Notes: generated by a model from the letters alone, not told the origin. Positions 39,346-48,149 are shown, counted from the first letter of the stretch. The stretch is 50,951 bases of DNA from Nocardia coubleae NBRC 108252 (GCF_001612805.1 NZ_BDBD01000023.1:1-50951); one strand, 5' to 3'. A program made the numbers and translations.

Positions 39346-40221
39346 GTGCGGGGCAATGCGGAGGGGGACGCGGGGATTGTTCTCGCGGTGCGCCGACGCA
39401 GGTGCCGACGGCGCGCACCAGGTACCGCCGGGGTGTATTGGACCCTGGTGCGGGCGGGTTTCAAGAGACAGGCGCAGTACAAGCTGGCGATGTTCGCCGG
39501 GCTGTTCACCAACTGCGTCTTCGGGTTCGTCCGTGCCGCGGTGATGGTCGCGGCCGTGCGATCGGCCGGGGATTTCGGCGGGTACGACGAGGCGACCATC
39601 GCCGCGTACGTGTGGTTGTCGCAGGCCCTGCTCGGGGCGACGCAGTTCATGGGCCCGCCGATCGATCTGGTCGAGCGCATCAAGACCGGTGACGTCGCCA
39701 TCGATTTCCTGCGCCCGGTCGACGTGCAACTCGGCTACCTCGCCGCCGACATGGGCCGCGCGGCGTGCACCTTCATCCCACGCGGCGTGCCGAGCATCGT
39801 GATCGGCGCGACGCTGTTCGGGCTGTCGATGCCGGACTCGCTACCGGCCTATCTACTCGGCCTGCTGAGCGTGGTGCTCGCGGTCGCGTTGTCGTTCCTG
39901 TGCCTGTTCGCGGTCGCGCTGTGCGGTTTCTGGGTGGTGGAGATCCGCGGCATCCGCATGCTGTACCAGATCGTCGGCACGTTCCTCGCGGGCCTTTTCG
40001 TCCCGGTCCATATGTTTCCCGAGTGGTTGCGCGTGGTGGCACACGCTACCCCGTTTCCCTCCATCCTTCAGTCCCCGATCGATACGCTGTCAGGGCGGGT
40101 CGTCGGAATGGAAGCCTTGTCAGTCGTTGCGGGACAAGGTTTCTGGGTACTGGCGATCGGACTGCTCGGCAGGGTGTTGTTGCGAGCGGGACAACGCAGG
40201 TTGGAGGTACAGGGTGGCTGA
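39346..40221 (+). CDS. ABC-2 type permease, first subunit
   Basis: Up to 291 residues with six membrane helices (for example KLAMFAGLFTNCVFGFVRAA, LPAYLLGLLSVVLAVALSFL, VVAGQGFWVLAIGLLGRVLL). It belongs to the uncharacterised ABC-2 family typically encoded as permease-permease-ATPase (the COG4587/3694/4586 trio). The start is uncertain: GTG 39346 gives an Arg-rich leader without a ribosome site, whereas GTG 39433 gives VYWTLVRAGFKRQAQY, the normal beginning for this family (262 residues). The stop overlaps the next permease by eight bases. Substrate is unknown; lipid, drug or polysaccharide export are all known for ABC-2 systems. Confidence 0.85.
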   Translation: MRGNAEGDAGIVLAVRRRRCRRRAPGTAGVYWTLVRAGFKRQAQYKLAMFAGLFTNCVFGFVRAAVMVAAVRSAGDFGGYDEATIAAYVWLSQALLGATQFMGPPIDLVERIKTGDVAIDFLRPVDVQLGYLAADMGRAACTFIPRGVPSIVIGATLFGLSMPDSLPAYLLGLLSVVLAVALSFLCLFAVALCGFWVVEIRGIRMLYQIVGTFLAGLFVPVHMFPEWLRVVAHATPFPSILQSPIDTLSGRVVGMEALSVVAGQGFWVLAIGLLGRVLLRAGQRRLEVQGG

Positions 40222-41047
40222 ACCGGAGACCGCACGCATTGTGTCCGGGACCTGGTTCACCCCCTACCTCGCAGTATTGCGTTCGCGTGTCAAAGCACAG
40301 CGGGTCTACCGGGTTTCCTTCGCCATCGAGGTGTTCAGCGCGTTCCTGATCGGCCTGGTGGAGTTCGCCGAGGTGTGGGTGATCTTCCACAACGTCGGTA
40401 CCCTCGGCGGGCTCGACGTCGACGCGGCACTGTTGCTGTTCGGCCTGTCCAACACCGCTTTCGCACTCGCCCAGGTGCTGGTCGGCCACCTCGACTCGCT
40501 CCCGGCGATGATCCGCATGGGCACCCTCGACGCGTATCACCTTCGCCCGCAACCACTGCTGCTCCAGTTGATCACCAGCGACATCTCGCTGCGCCGGATC
40601 GCCCGTGCCGCCGTCGCGGTTGTCGTCCTCGGCATCGGGCTGTGGCGCAACGAAATCGACTGGGGCATCGTCCCGGTTACCTTGATCGTGATCACCCTGC
40701 TGAGTGGAATCGCGCTGTTCTGTGGCCTTTTCGTATGTGCGGCGGGGCTACAGTTCTTCTTGATAGACGGTGCCGAGCTCACCAACAGCTTCACCTACGG
40801 CGGCTCGTTCGCCGCGATGCAGCCGGCCTCGGTGTTCCCGACACCGCTGAAACTGTTGTTCGGGTTCGCGATTCCGGTCGCGTTCACGGCGTACGTGCCG
40901 ACCATCGCGCTGCTCGGACTGCAGGGTCCGCCGCTGCTGCCCGCGTGGTCGGCGTGGCTGACCCCGCTGGCCGCCGCCTGGGTGTGGTTGCTCGCGGCGG
41001 CGGCATGGCGGGTCGGGACGAGGCACTATCAGGGAGGAGGCGGATAA
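40214..41047 (+). CDS. ABC-2 type permease, second subunit
   Basis: 277 residues from GTG 40214, with GGAGGT five bases upstream and inside the end of the first permease gene. Six hydrophobic segments (FAIEVFSAFLIGLVEFAEVW, VALFCGLF-like ALFCGLFVCAAGLQFFLIDG, FGFAIPVAFTAYVPTIALLG). A characteristic GTLDAYHLRPQPLLLQLITS loop corresponds to the KTGDVAIDFLRPVDVQLGYL loop of the first permease, the segment that contacts the ATPase in this family. The two subunits should form a heterodimeric channel served by the ATPase encoded next. Confidence 0.88.
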   Translation: MAEPETARIVSGTWFTPYLAVLRSRVKAQRVYRVSFAIEVFSAFLIGLVEFAEVWVIFHNVGTLGGLDVDAALLLFGLSNTAFALAQVLVGHLDSLPAMIRMGTLDAYHLRPQPLLLQLITSDISLRRIARAAVAVVVLGIGLWRNEIDWGIVPVTLIVITLLSGIALFCGLFVCAAGLQFFLIDGAELTNSFTYGGSFAAMQPASVFPTPLKLLFGFAIPVAFTAYVPTIALLGLQGPPLLPAWSAWLTPLAAAWVWLLAAAAWRVGTRHYQGGGG

Positions 41048-41049
41048 CG

Positions 41050-42042
41050 ATGGACGACAACGCCACATCGGATCCGATCATCGACATCGACGACCTCACC
41101 CGGCAATTCAGCGTGTACCGCAAGAACGGCAGCCGCTGGCGCAGACATCGCGACATCATCACCGCCGTCGACCGGATGAGTTTTCGGGTCGAACGCGGCT
41201 CGGCCGTGGGCTATATCGGCGCCAACGGCGCGGGCAAGTCGACCACGATCAAGATGCTCACCGGCATCCTCGTCCCTACCAGGGGCACGGTCCGCACGTG
41301 CGGTCTCGAACCCGTGCGCCAGCGGCGGGAACTGGCCTCGCGCATCGGTGTGGTGTTCGGGCAGCGGTCACAGCTGTGGTGGGATCTGCCGCTGCACGAG
41401 TCGTTTTCGATCCTCGCCGCGATCCACCGGCTCGATCCGGAGGTCGCGGGCAAACGGACACACGAGCTCGTCGAGCAACTGGAGATGGCCGACACCCTCG
41501 ACACGCCGGTGCGTCAGCTCTCGCTCGGTCAGCGGATGCGCGCCGAGGTGGCCGCCGCCCTGCTGCATTCGCCGGAGCTGGTGATTCTCGACGAGCCGAC
41601 GATCGGTCTCGACGTGTTGTCCAAGCAGCGATTACGCGAGTTCCTGCGCGCCGAGCGCATGGAACGCGGAACCACTTTGCTCCTCACCACCCACGACATG
41701 GGCGATATCGAACGACTCTGCGAACGGGTGCTCGTAGTGGATCACGGCACCCTCGTCTACGACGGTTCGCTCACCGGCCTCGGTGCCACCGTCGGCGCGC
41801 GCCGGGTACTCGTCGTCGACCTGGCCGAGCCGACACCGGATCTCGACGATCTGCCGTGCGGTGCGCAACTGCTGTCGAGCGCGGCGGGCGGCATGCGTCA
41901 GCGCCTGGCCTTCGACGCCGAACACACCACCGCCGCGGCGTTGCTCGCGGCGGTCTCGGATCGGGCGAAGGTGCGCGATCTGTCCATCGAGGAACCGGGC
42001 ATCGAAGACGTGGTGCGCCGAATCTACGAGTCCGCGCGCTGA
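41050..42042 (+). CDS. ABC transporter ATP-binding protein
   Basis: 330 residues. Walker A GYIGANGAGKSTTIKMLTGI, Q-loop in FGQRSQLWWDLPLHESFSIL, signature LSLGQRMRAEVAAALLHSPE, Walker B LVILDEPTIGLDVLSKQRLR and H-switch LLLTTHDMGDIERLCERVLV are all present, so it is catalytically complete. The LSLGQRMR signature variant and WWDLP after the Q-loop are typical of ATPases in the ABC-2 trio described for the two permeases. The last 90 residues form an accessory domain. The ATG follows the permease stop after two bases. Its stop is two bases from the stop of a convergent gene. Confidence 0.92.
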   Translation: MDDNATSDPIIDIDDLTRQFSVYRKNGSRWRRHRDIITAVDRMSFRVERGSAVGYIGANGAGKSTTIKMLTGILVPTRGTVRTCGLEPVRQRRELASRIGVVFGQRSQLWWDLPLHESFSILAAIHRLDPEVAGKRTHELVEQLEMADTLDTPVRQLSLGQRMRAEVAAALLHSPELVILDEPTIGLDVLSKQRLREFLRAERMERGTTLLLTTHDMGDIERLCERVLVVDHGTLVYDGSLTGLGATVGARRVLVVDLAEPTPDLDDLPCGAQLLSSAAGGMRQRLAFDAEHTTAAALLAAVSDRAKVRDLSIEEPGIEDVVRRIYESAR

Positions 42043-42044
42043 TT

Positions 42045-42461
42045 TCAAGCGTTCGGGTTACCGGAGTACATACTCACCTCGCCGCCCTCGCCGATGAAGG
42101 CGTTGACCAGCATGATCCGCTGCGCGCGCAACTCGTCGGCATCGGGGGCGCTGGTGGTGATGGCGATCTGCGGGATGGCGGCCCAGTTCACCACATAGCG
42201 CTGCGGTGGCCCTTCGTCGTCGGACAGCCGGGCGAGCCGGAACACCGACACCGCACGGCGTTCCATCAGGTCGCGGACCACATCGGCGATTCGCTGCGGG
42301 TCTTCCAGCGCGAAGAGAAAGCCGAAGGTCAGCTCGGGCGAGGACACGTAAGCCGGCACATCTACCGAGGCTAGTGCATACGCGGGTCTTGTCGTCGGTG
42401 AGATTGCCGTGAATGTGCCGCAGTGGTTTTCCCCGTCACCGCCCGGTGACTCGCCCGTCAT
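42045..42461 (-). CDS. Conserved hypothetical protein
   Basis: About 138 residues; family not recognised. The C-terminal 95 residues look like a compact soluble domain: SPELTFGFLFALEDPQRIAD, VVRDLMERRAVSVFRLARLS, RYVVNWAAIPQIAITTSAPD and AQRIMLVNAFIGEGGEVSMY. The start is unsure. ATG 42461 would be nearly leaderless behind TGTTAT; the alternatives are an in-frame GTG at 42467 or a GTG at 42359 that keeps only the well-formed domain. It is convergent with the ABC ATPase gene. No neighbour suggests a function. Confidence 0.6.
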   Translation of the reverse strand: MTGESPGGDGENHCGTFTAISPTTRPAYALASVDVPAYVSSPELTFGFLFALEDPQRIADVVRDLMERRAVSVFRLARLSDDEGPPQRYVVNWAAIPQIAITTSAPDADELRAQRIMLVNAFIGEGGEVSMYSGNPNA

Positions 42462-42612
42462 CGGCACATAACAATTTCTGCCGACCCGGAGTTTTGTACA
42501 CCATACTATTGCGCGTCGATCCCGGATCGCGCTTTCCTGAAAGGGTCCCGATATTTCCCGGGCCGTCATCCTCACCGCAGCGTCGCGGAATACGTCGGCG
42601 TCTGGGCGGGGC

Positions 42613-42659
42613 TACGCCGGTGCCGGGGCGCGTCCCGGCGATTCCCCGGCCCCGGCGTA
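42613..42659 (+). promoter_or_regulatory. Large hairpin in the leader of the DUF4254 gene
   Basis: TACGCCGG (42613-42620) pairs with CCGGCGTA (42652-42659); after one mismatch GCCGGGG (42622-42628) pairs with CCCCGGC (42644-42650), leaving a 15-nt loop. It ends 34 nt before the ATG. The region 42462-42612 otherwise shows nothing I can name. Confidence 0.5.
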
Positions 42660-42693
42660 TCCACCCTCGCGAGCTTTTTCAGGGGCGTGCACC

Positions 42694-43179
42694 ATGCCGA
42701 TCGACTCCGGCCACCTGACACAACCACCGTCACCGTCGGCCTTGTTACGGGCATTCGTCCGGCCGATCGATCGGAACCGTCCCCATCACCGGGTACTCGA
42801 CGCGGCCGCCGCCCTCGCCGAATGCCACGCACGCAGGCGCGCGGTGATCGAGGAGGCCCGCGACCCGGCCGTCTCGAGCGCGCGGATCCTGCGTCTGATC
42901 GACGAGATAGACCGCGAACGCACCACCCAGATGGCGCTCATCGACAACTGGGTGGCCACCAACCTGGCCCATCGCGCGGGCGCCTCGCTGCACACCGAGA
43001 CCCTCGGCGCGGTGATCGATCGGATGGCACGAAAATGGATCGCCGCCCAGCATGCGCTGGACGGCGATCCGGAGGGTCGAACCCATCTGCACTGGTCCCG
43101 GCTGGCCGAACTGGCCGACGGCTACCGCGATCTCATCACCGATGTGATCGAGCACCGGCGCCGGTTGCCGGTGTGGTGA
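42694..43179 (+). CDS. DUF4254 domain protein
   Basis: 161 residues, all alpha. The stretch SARILRLIDEIDRERTTQMA, LIDNWVATNLAHRAGASLHT and ETLGAVIDRMARKWIAAQHA is the DUF4254 core as I remember it from both Gram-negative glycan loci and actinobacteria; activity is unknown. The N-terminus (about 20 residues) is Pro/Ser rich. No clear ribosome site precedes ATG 42694, and a strong hairpin lies in the leader. Its stop abuts that of the convergent gene, again as TGATCA. Confidence 0.75.
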   Translation: MPIDSGHLTQPPSPSALLRAFVRPIDRNRPHHRVLDAAAALAECHARRRAVIEEARDPAVSSARILRLIDEIDRERTTQMALIDNWVATNLAHRAGASLHTETLGAVIDRMARKWIAAQHALDGDPEGRTHLHWSRLAELADGYRDLITDVIEHRRRLPVW

Positions 43180-43494
43180 TCAGTGCTGTTCGGGAACCGG
43201 CTTCGGCGAGACCACCCCGGTCTCGTCGACGATCTCGGCCTCGGTGACGGGCTGCTCGGGCGCCCGCACCTCGTCGTCGGTGGCGTCGTAGGCCGGTTCG
43301 GCCGCGGCCGCGTCACGGCGAGCCGCGGCGGCCGCTTCCTTCATCTCGATCGCGTCGGTGATGAACTCACCGATCTCCCGAGCTACTCCCGCGACGGTTC
43401 CGGTGATCAGCGCGGCGATATTGCCCACCCGCTGCGCGCCGGAGGTCGTCAATTCCTGGACGAGATCCTTGTTGGTTTCGAATTTGCCGACCAT
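43180..43494 (-). CDS. Conserved small actinobacterial protein downstream of the desaturase
   Basis: 104 residues. An N-terminal amphipathic part (KFETNKDLVQELTTSGAQRV, GNIAALITGTVAGVAREIGE) with mild hydrophobicity is followed by an Ala/Glu-rich, probably disordered tail. The ATG overlaps the desaturase stop by one base (TAATG), making translational coupling likely. A membrane-peripheral accessory to the desaturase complex is possible, but I recognise no domain. I am confident it is a gene because coding pattern, overlap and operon position agree. Confidence 0.7.
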   Translation of the reverse strand: MVGKFETNKDLVQELTTSGAQRVGNIAALITGTVAGVAREIGEFITDAIEMKEAAAAARRDAAAAEPAYDATDDEVRAPEQPVTEAEIVDETGVVSPKPVPEQH

Positions 43495-44642
43495 TACACG
43501 CCCACTTCGGTTGCCTTCCGATTACGCATAACGATAACACCGGGCTTGGGCGCCCTCTTGATGATGTTGTCGGGCAGCGCGAGCTGGAAGATCTTGACCC
43601 ACACCGAACCGATCTGCTTGGAGAAACGGCCGGTGTTGTAGGGCAGGCCGTACTTCTCGCACAGCGCCTTCACCTCGGGCGCCATTTCCGGGTACCGGTT
43701 GGCCGGGATATCCGGGAACAGGTGATGCTCGATCTGGTGCGAGAGGTTGCCCGACATGATGTGGAACAGTCGCGAGCCGTTGATGTTGGCCGAGCCGAGC
43801 ATCTGGCGCACGTACCACTCACCACGGGTCTCCTCCGCGGTCTCCTCCTTGGTGAACGTCTGCACGCCCGCCGGGAAGTGACCGCAGAAGATGATGGAGA
43901 AGGTCCACAGGTTGCGCACCAGGTTCGCGGCCGCGTTGCCCGCCAAAGTGTGCAGGAACAGCGGGCCGGTCAGCGCCGGGAACACCACGTAGTCCTTGAG
44001 GACCTGCCTGCCCGCCTTCTTGAACTGCCCCTTGAGCAGCGGCTTCAGGTCCGACCACTTGCGCTTGCCCTTGATGATGTTGTCGGCCTCGAGGTCGTGC
44101 ACCATCACGCCCCACTCGAACAGCACCATCAGCAGGAAGGCGTAGACGGGGTTGCCCAGGTAGTAGGGGTTCCACTTCTGGCCCTCGTCGATACGCAGGA
44201 TGCCGTACCCGATGTCGCGGTCCATGTCGTGGATGTTGGTGTAGGTGTGGTGCATGTAGTTGTGCGAGTGCTTCCACTGATCGGCCGGGCACACGGTGTC
44301 CCAGTCGAATTCGCGGGAGTTCACGCCGCGCTCACGCATCCAGTCGTACTGGCCGTGCATCACGTTGTGGCCGATTTCCATGTTGTCGAGAATCTTCGAC
44401 GCGCCGAGCGCGGCAACGCCGGCCAGCCAGAACGGCGGGAGGAAGCCGAGGTACATCAGACCGCGGCCTGCCACCTCGAGACCACGCTGGGTCTTGATGA
44501 TCTTGTAGATGTATTCGCGGTCGCGTTCGCCGAGGTCGGCGACGACGCGGGCCCGCAGGTCGTCGAGCGCCTTGCCGAGCTCTTCGACCTGGTCGGGGGT
44601 CAGGATGACCGGGCCGTCTGCGGTTTCGGTGAGGATCGTCAT
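43494..44642 (-). CDS. desA3: DesA3-type membrane acyl-CoA delta-9 desaturase
   Basis: 382 residues. The three histidine boxes of the membrane di-iron desaturases are present: HNVMH at 92-96, HNYMHH at 127-132 and HQIEHH near 315. Hydrophobic spans lie around LMYLGFLPPFWLAGVAALGA and FPALTGPLFLHTLAGNAAAN. The enzyme inserts a cis-9 double bond into stearoyl- or palmitoyl-CoA, using electrons from the reductase encoded directly upstream, as in the Rv3229c-Rv3230c pair of M. tuberculosis. GGGGAG sits 8-9 bases before the ATG. The operon is reductase, desaturase, small protein. Confidence 0.92.
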   Translation of the reverse strand: MTILTETADGPVILTPDQVEELGKALDDLRARVVADLGERDREYIYKIIKTQRGLEVAGRGLMYLGFLPPFWLAGVAALGASKILDNMEIGHNVMHGQYDWMRERGVNSREFDWDTVCPADQWKHSHNYMHHTYTNIHDMDRDIGYGILRIDEGQKWNPYYLGNPVYAFLLMVLFEWGVMVHDLEADNIIKGKRKWSDLKPLLKGQFKKAGRQVLKDYVVFPALTGPLFLHTLAGNAAANLVRNLWTFSIIFCGHFPAGVQTFTKEETAEETRGEWYVRQMLGSANINGSRLFHIMSGNLSHQIEHHLFPDIPANRYPEMAPEVKALCEKYGLPYNTGRFSKQIGSVWVKIFQLALPDNIIKRAPKPGVIVMRNRKATEVGV

Positions 44643-44682
44643 AGCAGTATCTCCCCTGGGTTGTTTCGCGGTGATCGGTTGA

Positions 44683-45774
44683 CTAGAGGGCGATGTCGAC
44701 GTCGCCGACGGGTGCGTTCACGCAGATCTGGATCTGCTTGTCGGGGTCGGCGTCGAGTTCGCCGGTGCGCAGGTTGCGGGTGCAGCCGGACACCTTGGTC
44801 GCGGTGCAGGAGAAGCAGATCCCCATGCGGCAGCCGTATTCCGGGGTGAGCCCGGCCGATTCGGCCTGTTCGAGCAGCGAGGAACCGTTGTTCTCGGCGG
44901 CGACGTCGCTGCCGGAGAAGGTGACGGTGCCGGTGGCCTCGGACGGGTCGACCGGAACGGTGGTGAGGGTGAACTCCTCGCTGTGCACCCGATCCGCGAG
45001 ACCCTCGGCCTCGAAGATGTTCTTCACGGCGTTCATCAGCGGCGGCGGGCCACACACGAAGGTCTGCGCGTCGGCGAACCAGGGCGCCACGCGCTCGAGC
45101 TCGTCGTAATCGAAAAAGCCGCTGCCGGTGGAGGTCTCACCGTTGACGACCGTGCCCGGCTCCACCGGGAAGCGGTATTCCACCCGGAAGTTGGGGCGCC
45201 GGTTGGCGATGGCGGCCAGTTCCGCGCGGTGCGGAATCATCTCCGGCTGACGCGCGTAGTGCAGGAAGGTGACCTCACCGGTGTAGGCCTCGGCGTCGAG
45301 GGTGCGCAGTATCGACAGCACCGGAGTGATGCCGCTGCCGCCGCTGATGAGCAGCACCTTCGCGGGCCGCTGCTCGGGCAGCGCGAACACGCCGCTCGCC
45401 GGCTCGAGGTTGACGACCATGCCCGGTTCGGCGTGATCGTGCAGGTAGTTCGAGACCAGCCCGCCGGGGTGCGCCTTGACGGTGATCTGTAGGAAGCGGT
45501 CGCTGCCGCCCTCGGGGTCGATGGGCGAGTAGCAGCGGACGTGGCGCACGCCGTCGATCAGCACCCCGATCTGGATGTACTGCCCGGCCTTGTGTCCACG
45601 CCAGCGGCGCGAAGTACGCAGGGTCAGGGTCACCGAGCCGGGCACCGCGCGGGATACATGGGTGACCTCGGCACGCAGTTCCCGCGCGGTCAGCGCCGGG
45701 CTGACGAGTTCGAGGTACCGGTCCAGCGGATGCGGCGTCGTCAACGTCTGCACCAGGTCGATCAGTCCCACCAT
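44683..45774 (-). CDS. Ferredoxin-type oxidoreductase partner of the desaturase
   Basis: 363 residues in three parts: an FAD-binding barrel with RCYSPIDPEGGSDRFLQITV, an NAD(P)H domain with VLLISGGSGITPVLSILRTL and TFVCGPPPLMNAVKNIFEAE, and a C-terminal plant-type [2Fe-2S] ferredoxin with cysteines in YGCRMGICFSCTATKVSGC. It passes electrons from NADPH through FAD and the cluster to the desaturase's di-iron centre, as for Rv3230c. ATG 45774 is preceded by GAGGGGCAACACAC. It is the first gene of the desaturase operon and divergent from the TetR gene. Confidence 0.92.
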   Translation of the reverse strand: MVGLIDLVQTLTTPHPLDRYLELVSPALTARELRAEVTHVSRAVPGSVTLTLRTSRRWRGHKAGQYIQIGVLIDGVRHVRCYSPIDPEGGSDRFLQITVKAHPGGLVSNYLHDHAEPGMVVNLEPASGVFALPEQRPAKVLLISGGSGITPVLSILRTLDAEAYTGEVTFLHYARQPEMIPHRAELAAIANRRPNFRVEYRFPVEPGTVVNGETSTGSGFFDYDELERVAPWFADAQTFVCGPPPLMNAVKNIFEAEGLADRVHSEEFTLTTVPVDPSEATGTVTFSGSDVAAENNGSSLLEQAESAGLTPEYGCRMGICFSCTATKVSGCTRNLRTGELDADPDKQIQICVNAPVGDVDIAL

Positions 45775-45823
45775 GTGTGTTGCCCCTCTGCGGATGTTCC
45801 GTGGACGTGCTGGCGAAAATTTC

Positions 45824-45850
45824 AGTGCACGCCTGTACACTCACCAGTGT
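45824..45850. promoter_or_regulatory. Candidate operator of the desaturase/TetR region
   Basis: AGTGCAC-GCCT-GTACACT (45824-45841) is palindromic except for one base per arm. It overlaps a second perfect repeat ACACT-CACC-AGTGT (45837-45850), giving three alternating half-sites. It is 50 bp upstream of the reductase ATG and 70 bp upstream of the tetR ATG. Confidence 0.55.
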
Positions 45851-45919
45851 GCCGGATGAACCCGGCCCACTGTCAACCGGCAGCGATGTGAGCCGGACTA
45901 CATTTCCAAGGAAGCGACT

Positions 45920-46573
45920 ATGGTGAACGGATGTATGCTCACCGATGTGACTGAGCAGGCAGGAACCCGGAATGAGCGCAAAGCGCACACTCGGGCGGCT
46001 CTCCTCGACGGCACGCTGGCACTGGCCGCGGAGCGCGGGTTCGCCGCACTGAGCCTGCGCGAGGTCGCACGCTCGGCCGGGATCGTGCCGACGGCGTTCT
46101 ACCGCCACTTCGCGTCGCTGGACGATCTGGGCGCCACCCTCGTCGACGAGGGTGTCACCGCGCTACGGCTGGCATTGCGCGAGGTCAGGCGCAAGCCCGA
46201 CGCCCACCTCGCCGACACCGTGCGGTTCGTCTTCGACCAGGTCGCCGCCAAGCGCGCGCTGTTCGGATTCCTCCTGCGCGAACGGCACGGCGGCTCGGCA
46301 CCACTGCGTCAGGCCATCGCGATGGAGATGCAGCTGATCGTGCGCGAGATCGTCGCCGACCTGTCGCGGTTGCGGGCACTGGATTCCTGGAGCACCACCG
46401 AGCTCGAGATCGCCGCGGACCTGCTGGTCAGCACGGTGACCGACGGAATCGGCGCGTTCGTGTCGGCGACCCCGCGCGAGGAATCGGCGGTCGTGGAGCG
46501 CACGGTGATGCAGATGCGCCTCATCGCGCTCGGCATCGCCGCCTGGCAGCCGTCGCGTTCGCCCGAAAACTGA
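45920..46573 (+). CDS. TetR-family regulator of fatty-acid desaturation (DesT-like)
   Basis: 217 residues. HTH: DGTLALAAERGFAALSLREV and ARSAGIVPTAFYRHFASLDD; the VPTAFYRHF recognition helix is typical of the DesT/FabR-like group that senses acyl-CoA saturation. The ligand domain includes LFGFLLRERHGGSAPLRQAI and ELEIAADLLVSTVTDGIGAF. ATG 45920 has AAGGAAG five bases upstream; a GTG at 45947 is the main alternative. Divergence from the reductase/desaturase operon and the operator-like repeats between them argue that it adjusts desaturase supply to membrane composition. Confidence 0.88.
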   Translation: MVNGCMLTDVTEQAGTRNERKAHTRAALLDGTLALAAERGFAALSLREVARSAGIVPTAFYRHFASLDDLGATLVDEGVTALRLALREVRRKPDAHLADTVRFVFDQVAAKRALFGFLLRERHGGSAPLRQAIAMEMQLIVREIVADLSRLRALDSWSTTELEIAADLLVSTVTDGIGAFVSATPREESAVVERTVMQMRLIALGIAAWQPSRSPEN

Positions 46574-46746
46574 CGCCTCACCCGCTGTCCCGTCGCTGGG
46601 GTGCGAGGGATTCGCCTCGGCGGCCGACGACGACGTGCTGGTTGCGAGCGTTCATACCGGTGAAATACCCGCGTTCTCGCGAATCCGCGGTCGATCGGGT
46701 TGGGAGTACAGGTGTTCACAAATCGGTGCGGGCAAAATCGGTGACG

Positions 46747-48087
46747 CTACATAGGTTTGGCGTCCTGGATCGCGCTCGGTGCACGCACCGGGAGCAGTAC
46801 GAGTAGACCGATCGTCAGCACCACGAGCAGGCCGATGATGCCGGCGCGATCGTTGTGGAAAGCCCACGCGAACAGCCCGAACAGGGCCGGTGCGAGGAAC
46901 GAGACCGCGCGACCGGTCGTGGTGTAGAGGCCGAACAGCTGCCCTTCGCGACCGGGCGGGGCCAGCCGGGCCAGGAACGAGCGGGCCGAAGCCTGGGCGG
47001 GGCCGACGAAGACGGTGAGCGCGAGGCCGAAGATCCAGAACATCAGCGGGCCCGTGACCACCAGCAGAACCACGCCGCAGGCGATCATGCCCACGAGCGA
47101 GCCGACGATCACCCGCTTGGGTCCGAGCCGGTCGTCGAAGCGGCCAGCCGCGATCGCCGCCGCGCCGGCCACCACGTTCGCGGCCACGCCGAACAGCAGC
47201 ACATCGGCGTCGGCGAAGCCGTACACGCCGACCGCGAGCACGGCACCGAAGGTGAAAACGCCGGCCAGCCCGTCGCGGAAGATCGCACTGGCCAGCAGGA
47301 ACCACACGGTGTGCCGGTCGGTGCGCCACAGGTCGCGCACGTCACGCCACAGCACCCGGTAGGAGCCGAGGAATCCGACGCGGTCGGCGCCGGGATCGGC
47401 ACCGGTGCGTGGCAGTTCGGGCACGGTGAACAGCACCGGCAGCGCGAACACCGTGAACCAGACGGCGGCGAGCACGATCACCAGCCGCACATTGAGGCCC
47501 TGATCGGTCGGCATGTCGAGCAGGCCGCGGCGGTCGCCGTCACCGGCGAGGAAGCCCACGTAGCAGGCGAGCAGCAACACGATGCCACCGAAATAGCCCA
47601 TCGCCCAGCCGAATCCGGACACCCGACCGACCGTCGCAGGCGTCGACACCTGGCGCATCATCGCGTTGTAGGGCACCGTGGCCAGTTCGAAGGTGGCCGA
47701 GGCGAAGGCGAGCAGGGCGAGCCCGAGCCACAGGTCGCGGTGGTCGTCGTGGACGAAGAACATCATCGACATCGCGCCGACGGTGAGCGCGGTCAGCGTG
47801 GCCAGAGCCCGCTTGCGCGACCCGACCGCGTCGAAATACTGCCCGCACACCGGCGCCGTCAGCGCCACCAGCAGGCCCGCGCCTGCCAGCGCCCAGCCGA
47901 GCCACGCGCTCGCCGAGATCGTGCCCGGCAGATCGTCGCCGACCTTGTCGGTGAGATACACCGAGAACACGAAGGTGAGCATCACGGCCTGGAACGCCGA
48001 GGACCCCCAATCCCACAGCCCCCACGCCATCACCTGTCCGCGTCCGGCCGCCTCGCCGATGGTCGCGGACGCGCTCACCTCGGTCAT
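46747..48087 (-). CDS. MFS transporter, UMF1/Atg22-like
   Basis: 446 residues with about 12 membrane helices. The N-terminal AWGLWDWGSSAFQAVMLTFV is the signature of the UMF1 group related to yeast Atg22 (vacuolar amino-acid efflux). Further family segments are TVPYNAMMRQVSTPATVGRV and GFGWAMGYFGGIVLLLACYV, plus GPAQASARSFLARLAPPGRE in the second half. The substrate in bacteria is unknown; amino-acid or nucleoside export is guessed. The ATG at 48087 lacks a strong ribosome site. The 170 bp between it and the TetR gene (46574-46746) show no gene or clear terminator. It diverges from the PadR gene. Confidence 0.9.
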   Translation of the reverse strand: MTEVSASATIGEAAGRGQVMAWGLWDWGSSAFQAVMLTFVFSVYLTDKVGDDLPGTISASAWLGWALAGAGLLVALTAPVCGQYFDAVGSRKRALATLTALTVGAMSMMFFVHDDHRDLWLGLALLAFASATFELATVPYNAMMRQVSTPATVGRVSGFGWAMGYFGGIVLLLACYVGFLAGDGDRRGLLDMPTDQGLNVRLVIVLAAVWFTVFALPVLFTVPELPRTGADPGADRVGFLGSYRVLWRDVRDLWRTDRHTVWFLLASAIFRDGLAGVFTFGAVLAVGVYGFADADVLLFGVAANVVAGAAAIAAGRFDDRLGPKRVIVGSLVGMIACGVVLLVVTGPLMFWIFGLALTVFVGPAQASARSFLARLAPPGREGQLFGLYTTTGRAVSFLAPALFGLFAWAFHNDRAGIIGLLVVLTIGLLVLLPVRAPSAIQDAKPM

Positions 48088-48149
48088 GCACCGAGCGTAA
48101 CGGCGCGTTCCGTGCCCGGCAGGGCATCGACGATCCGCCGCGCCGTCAA

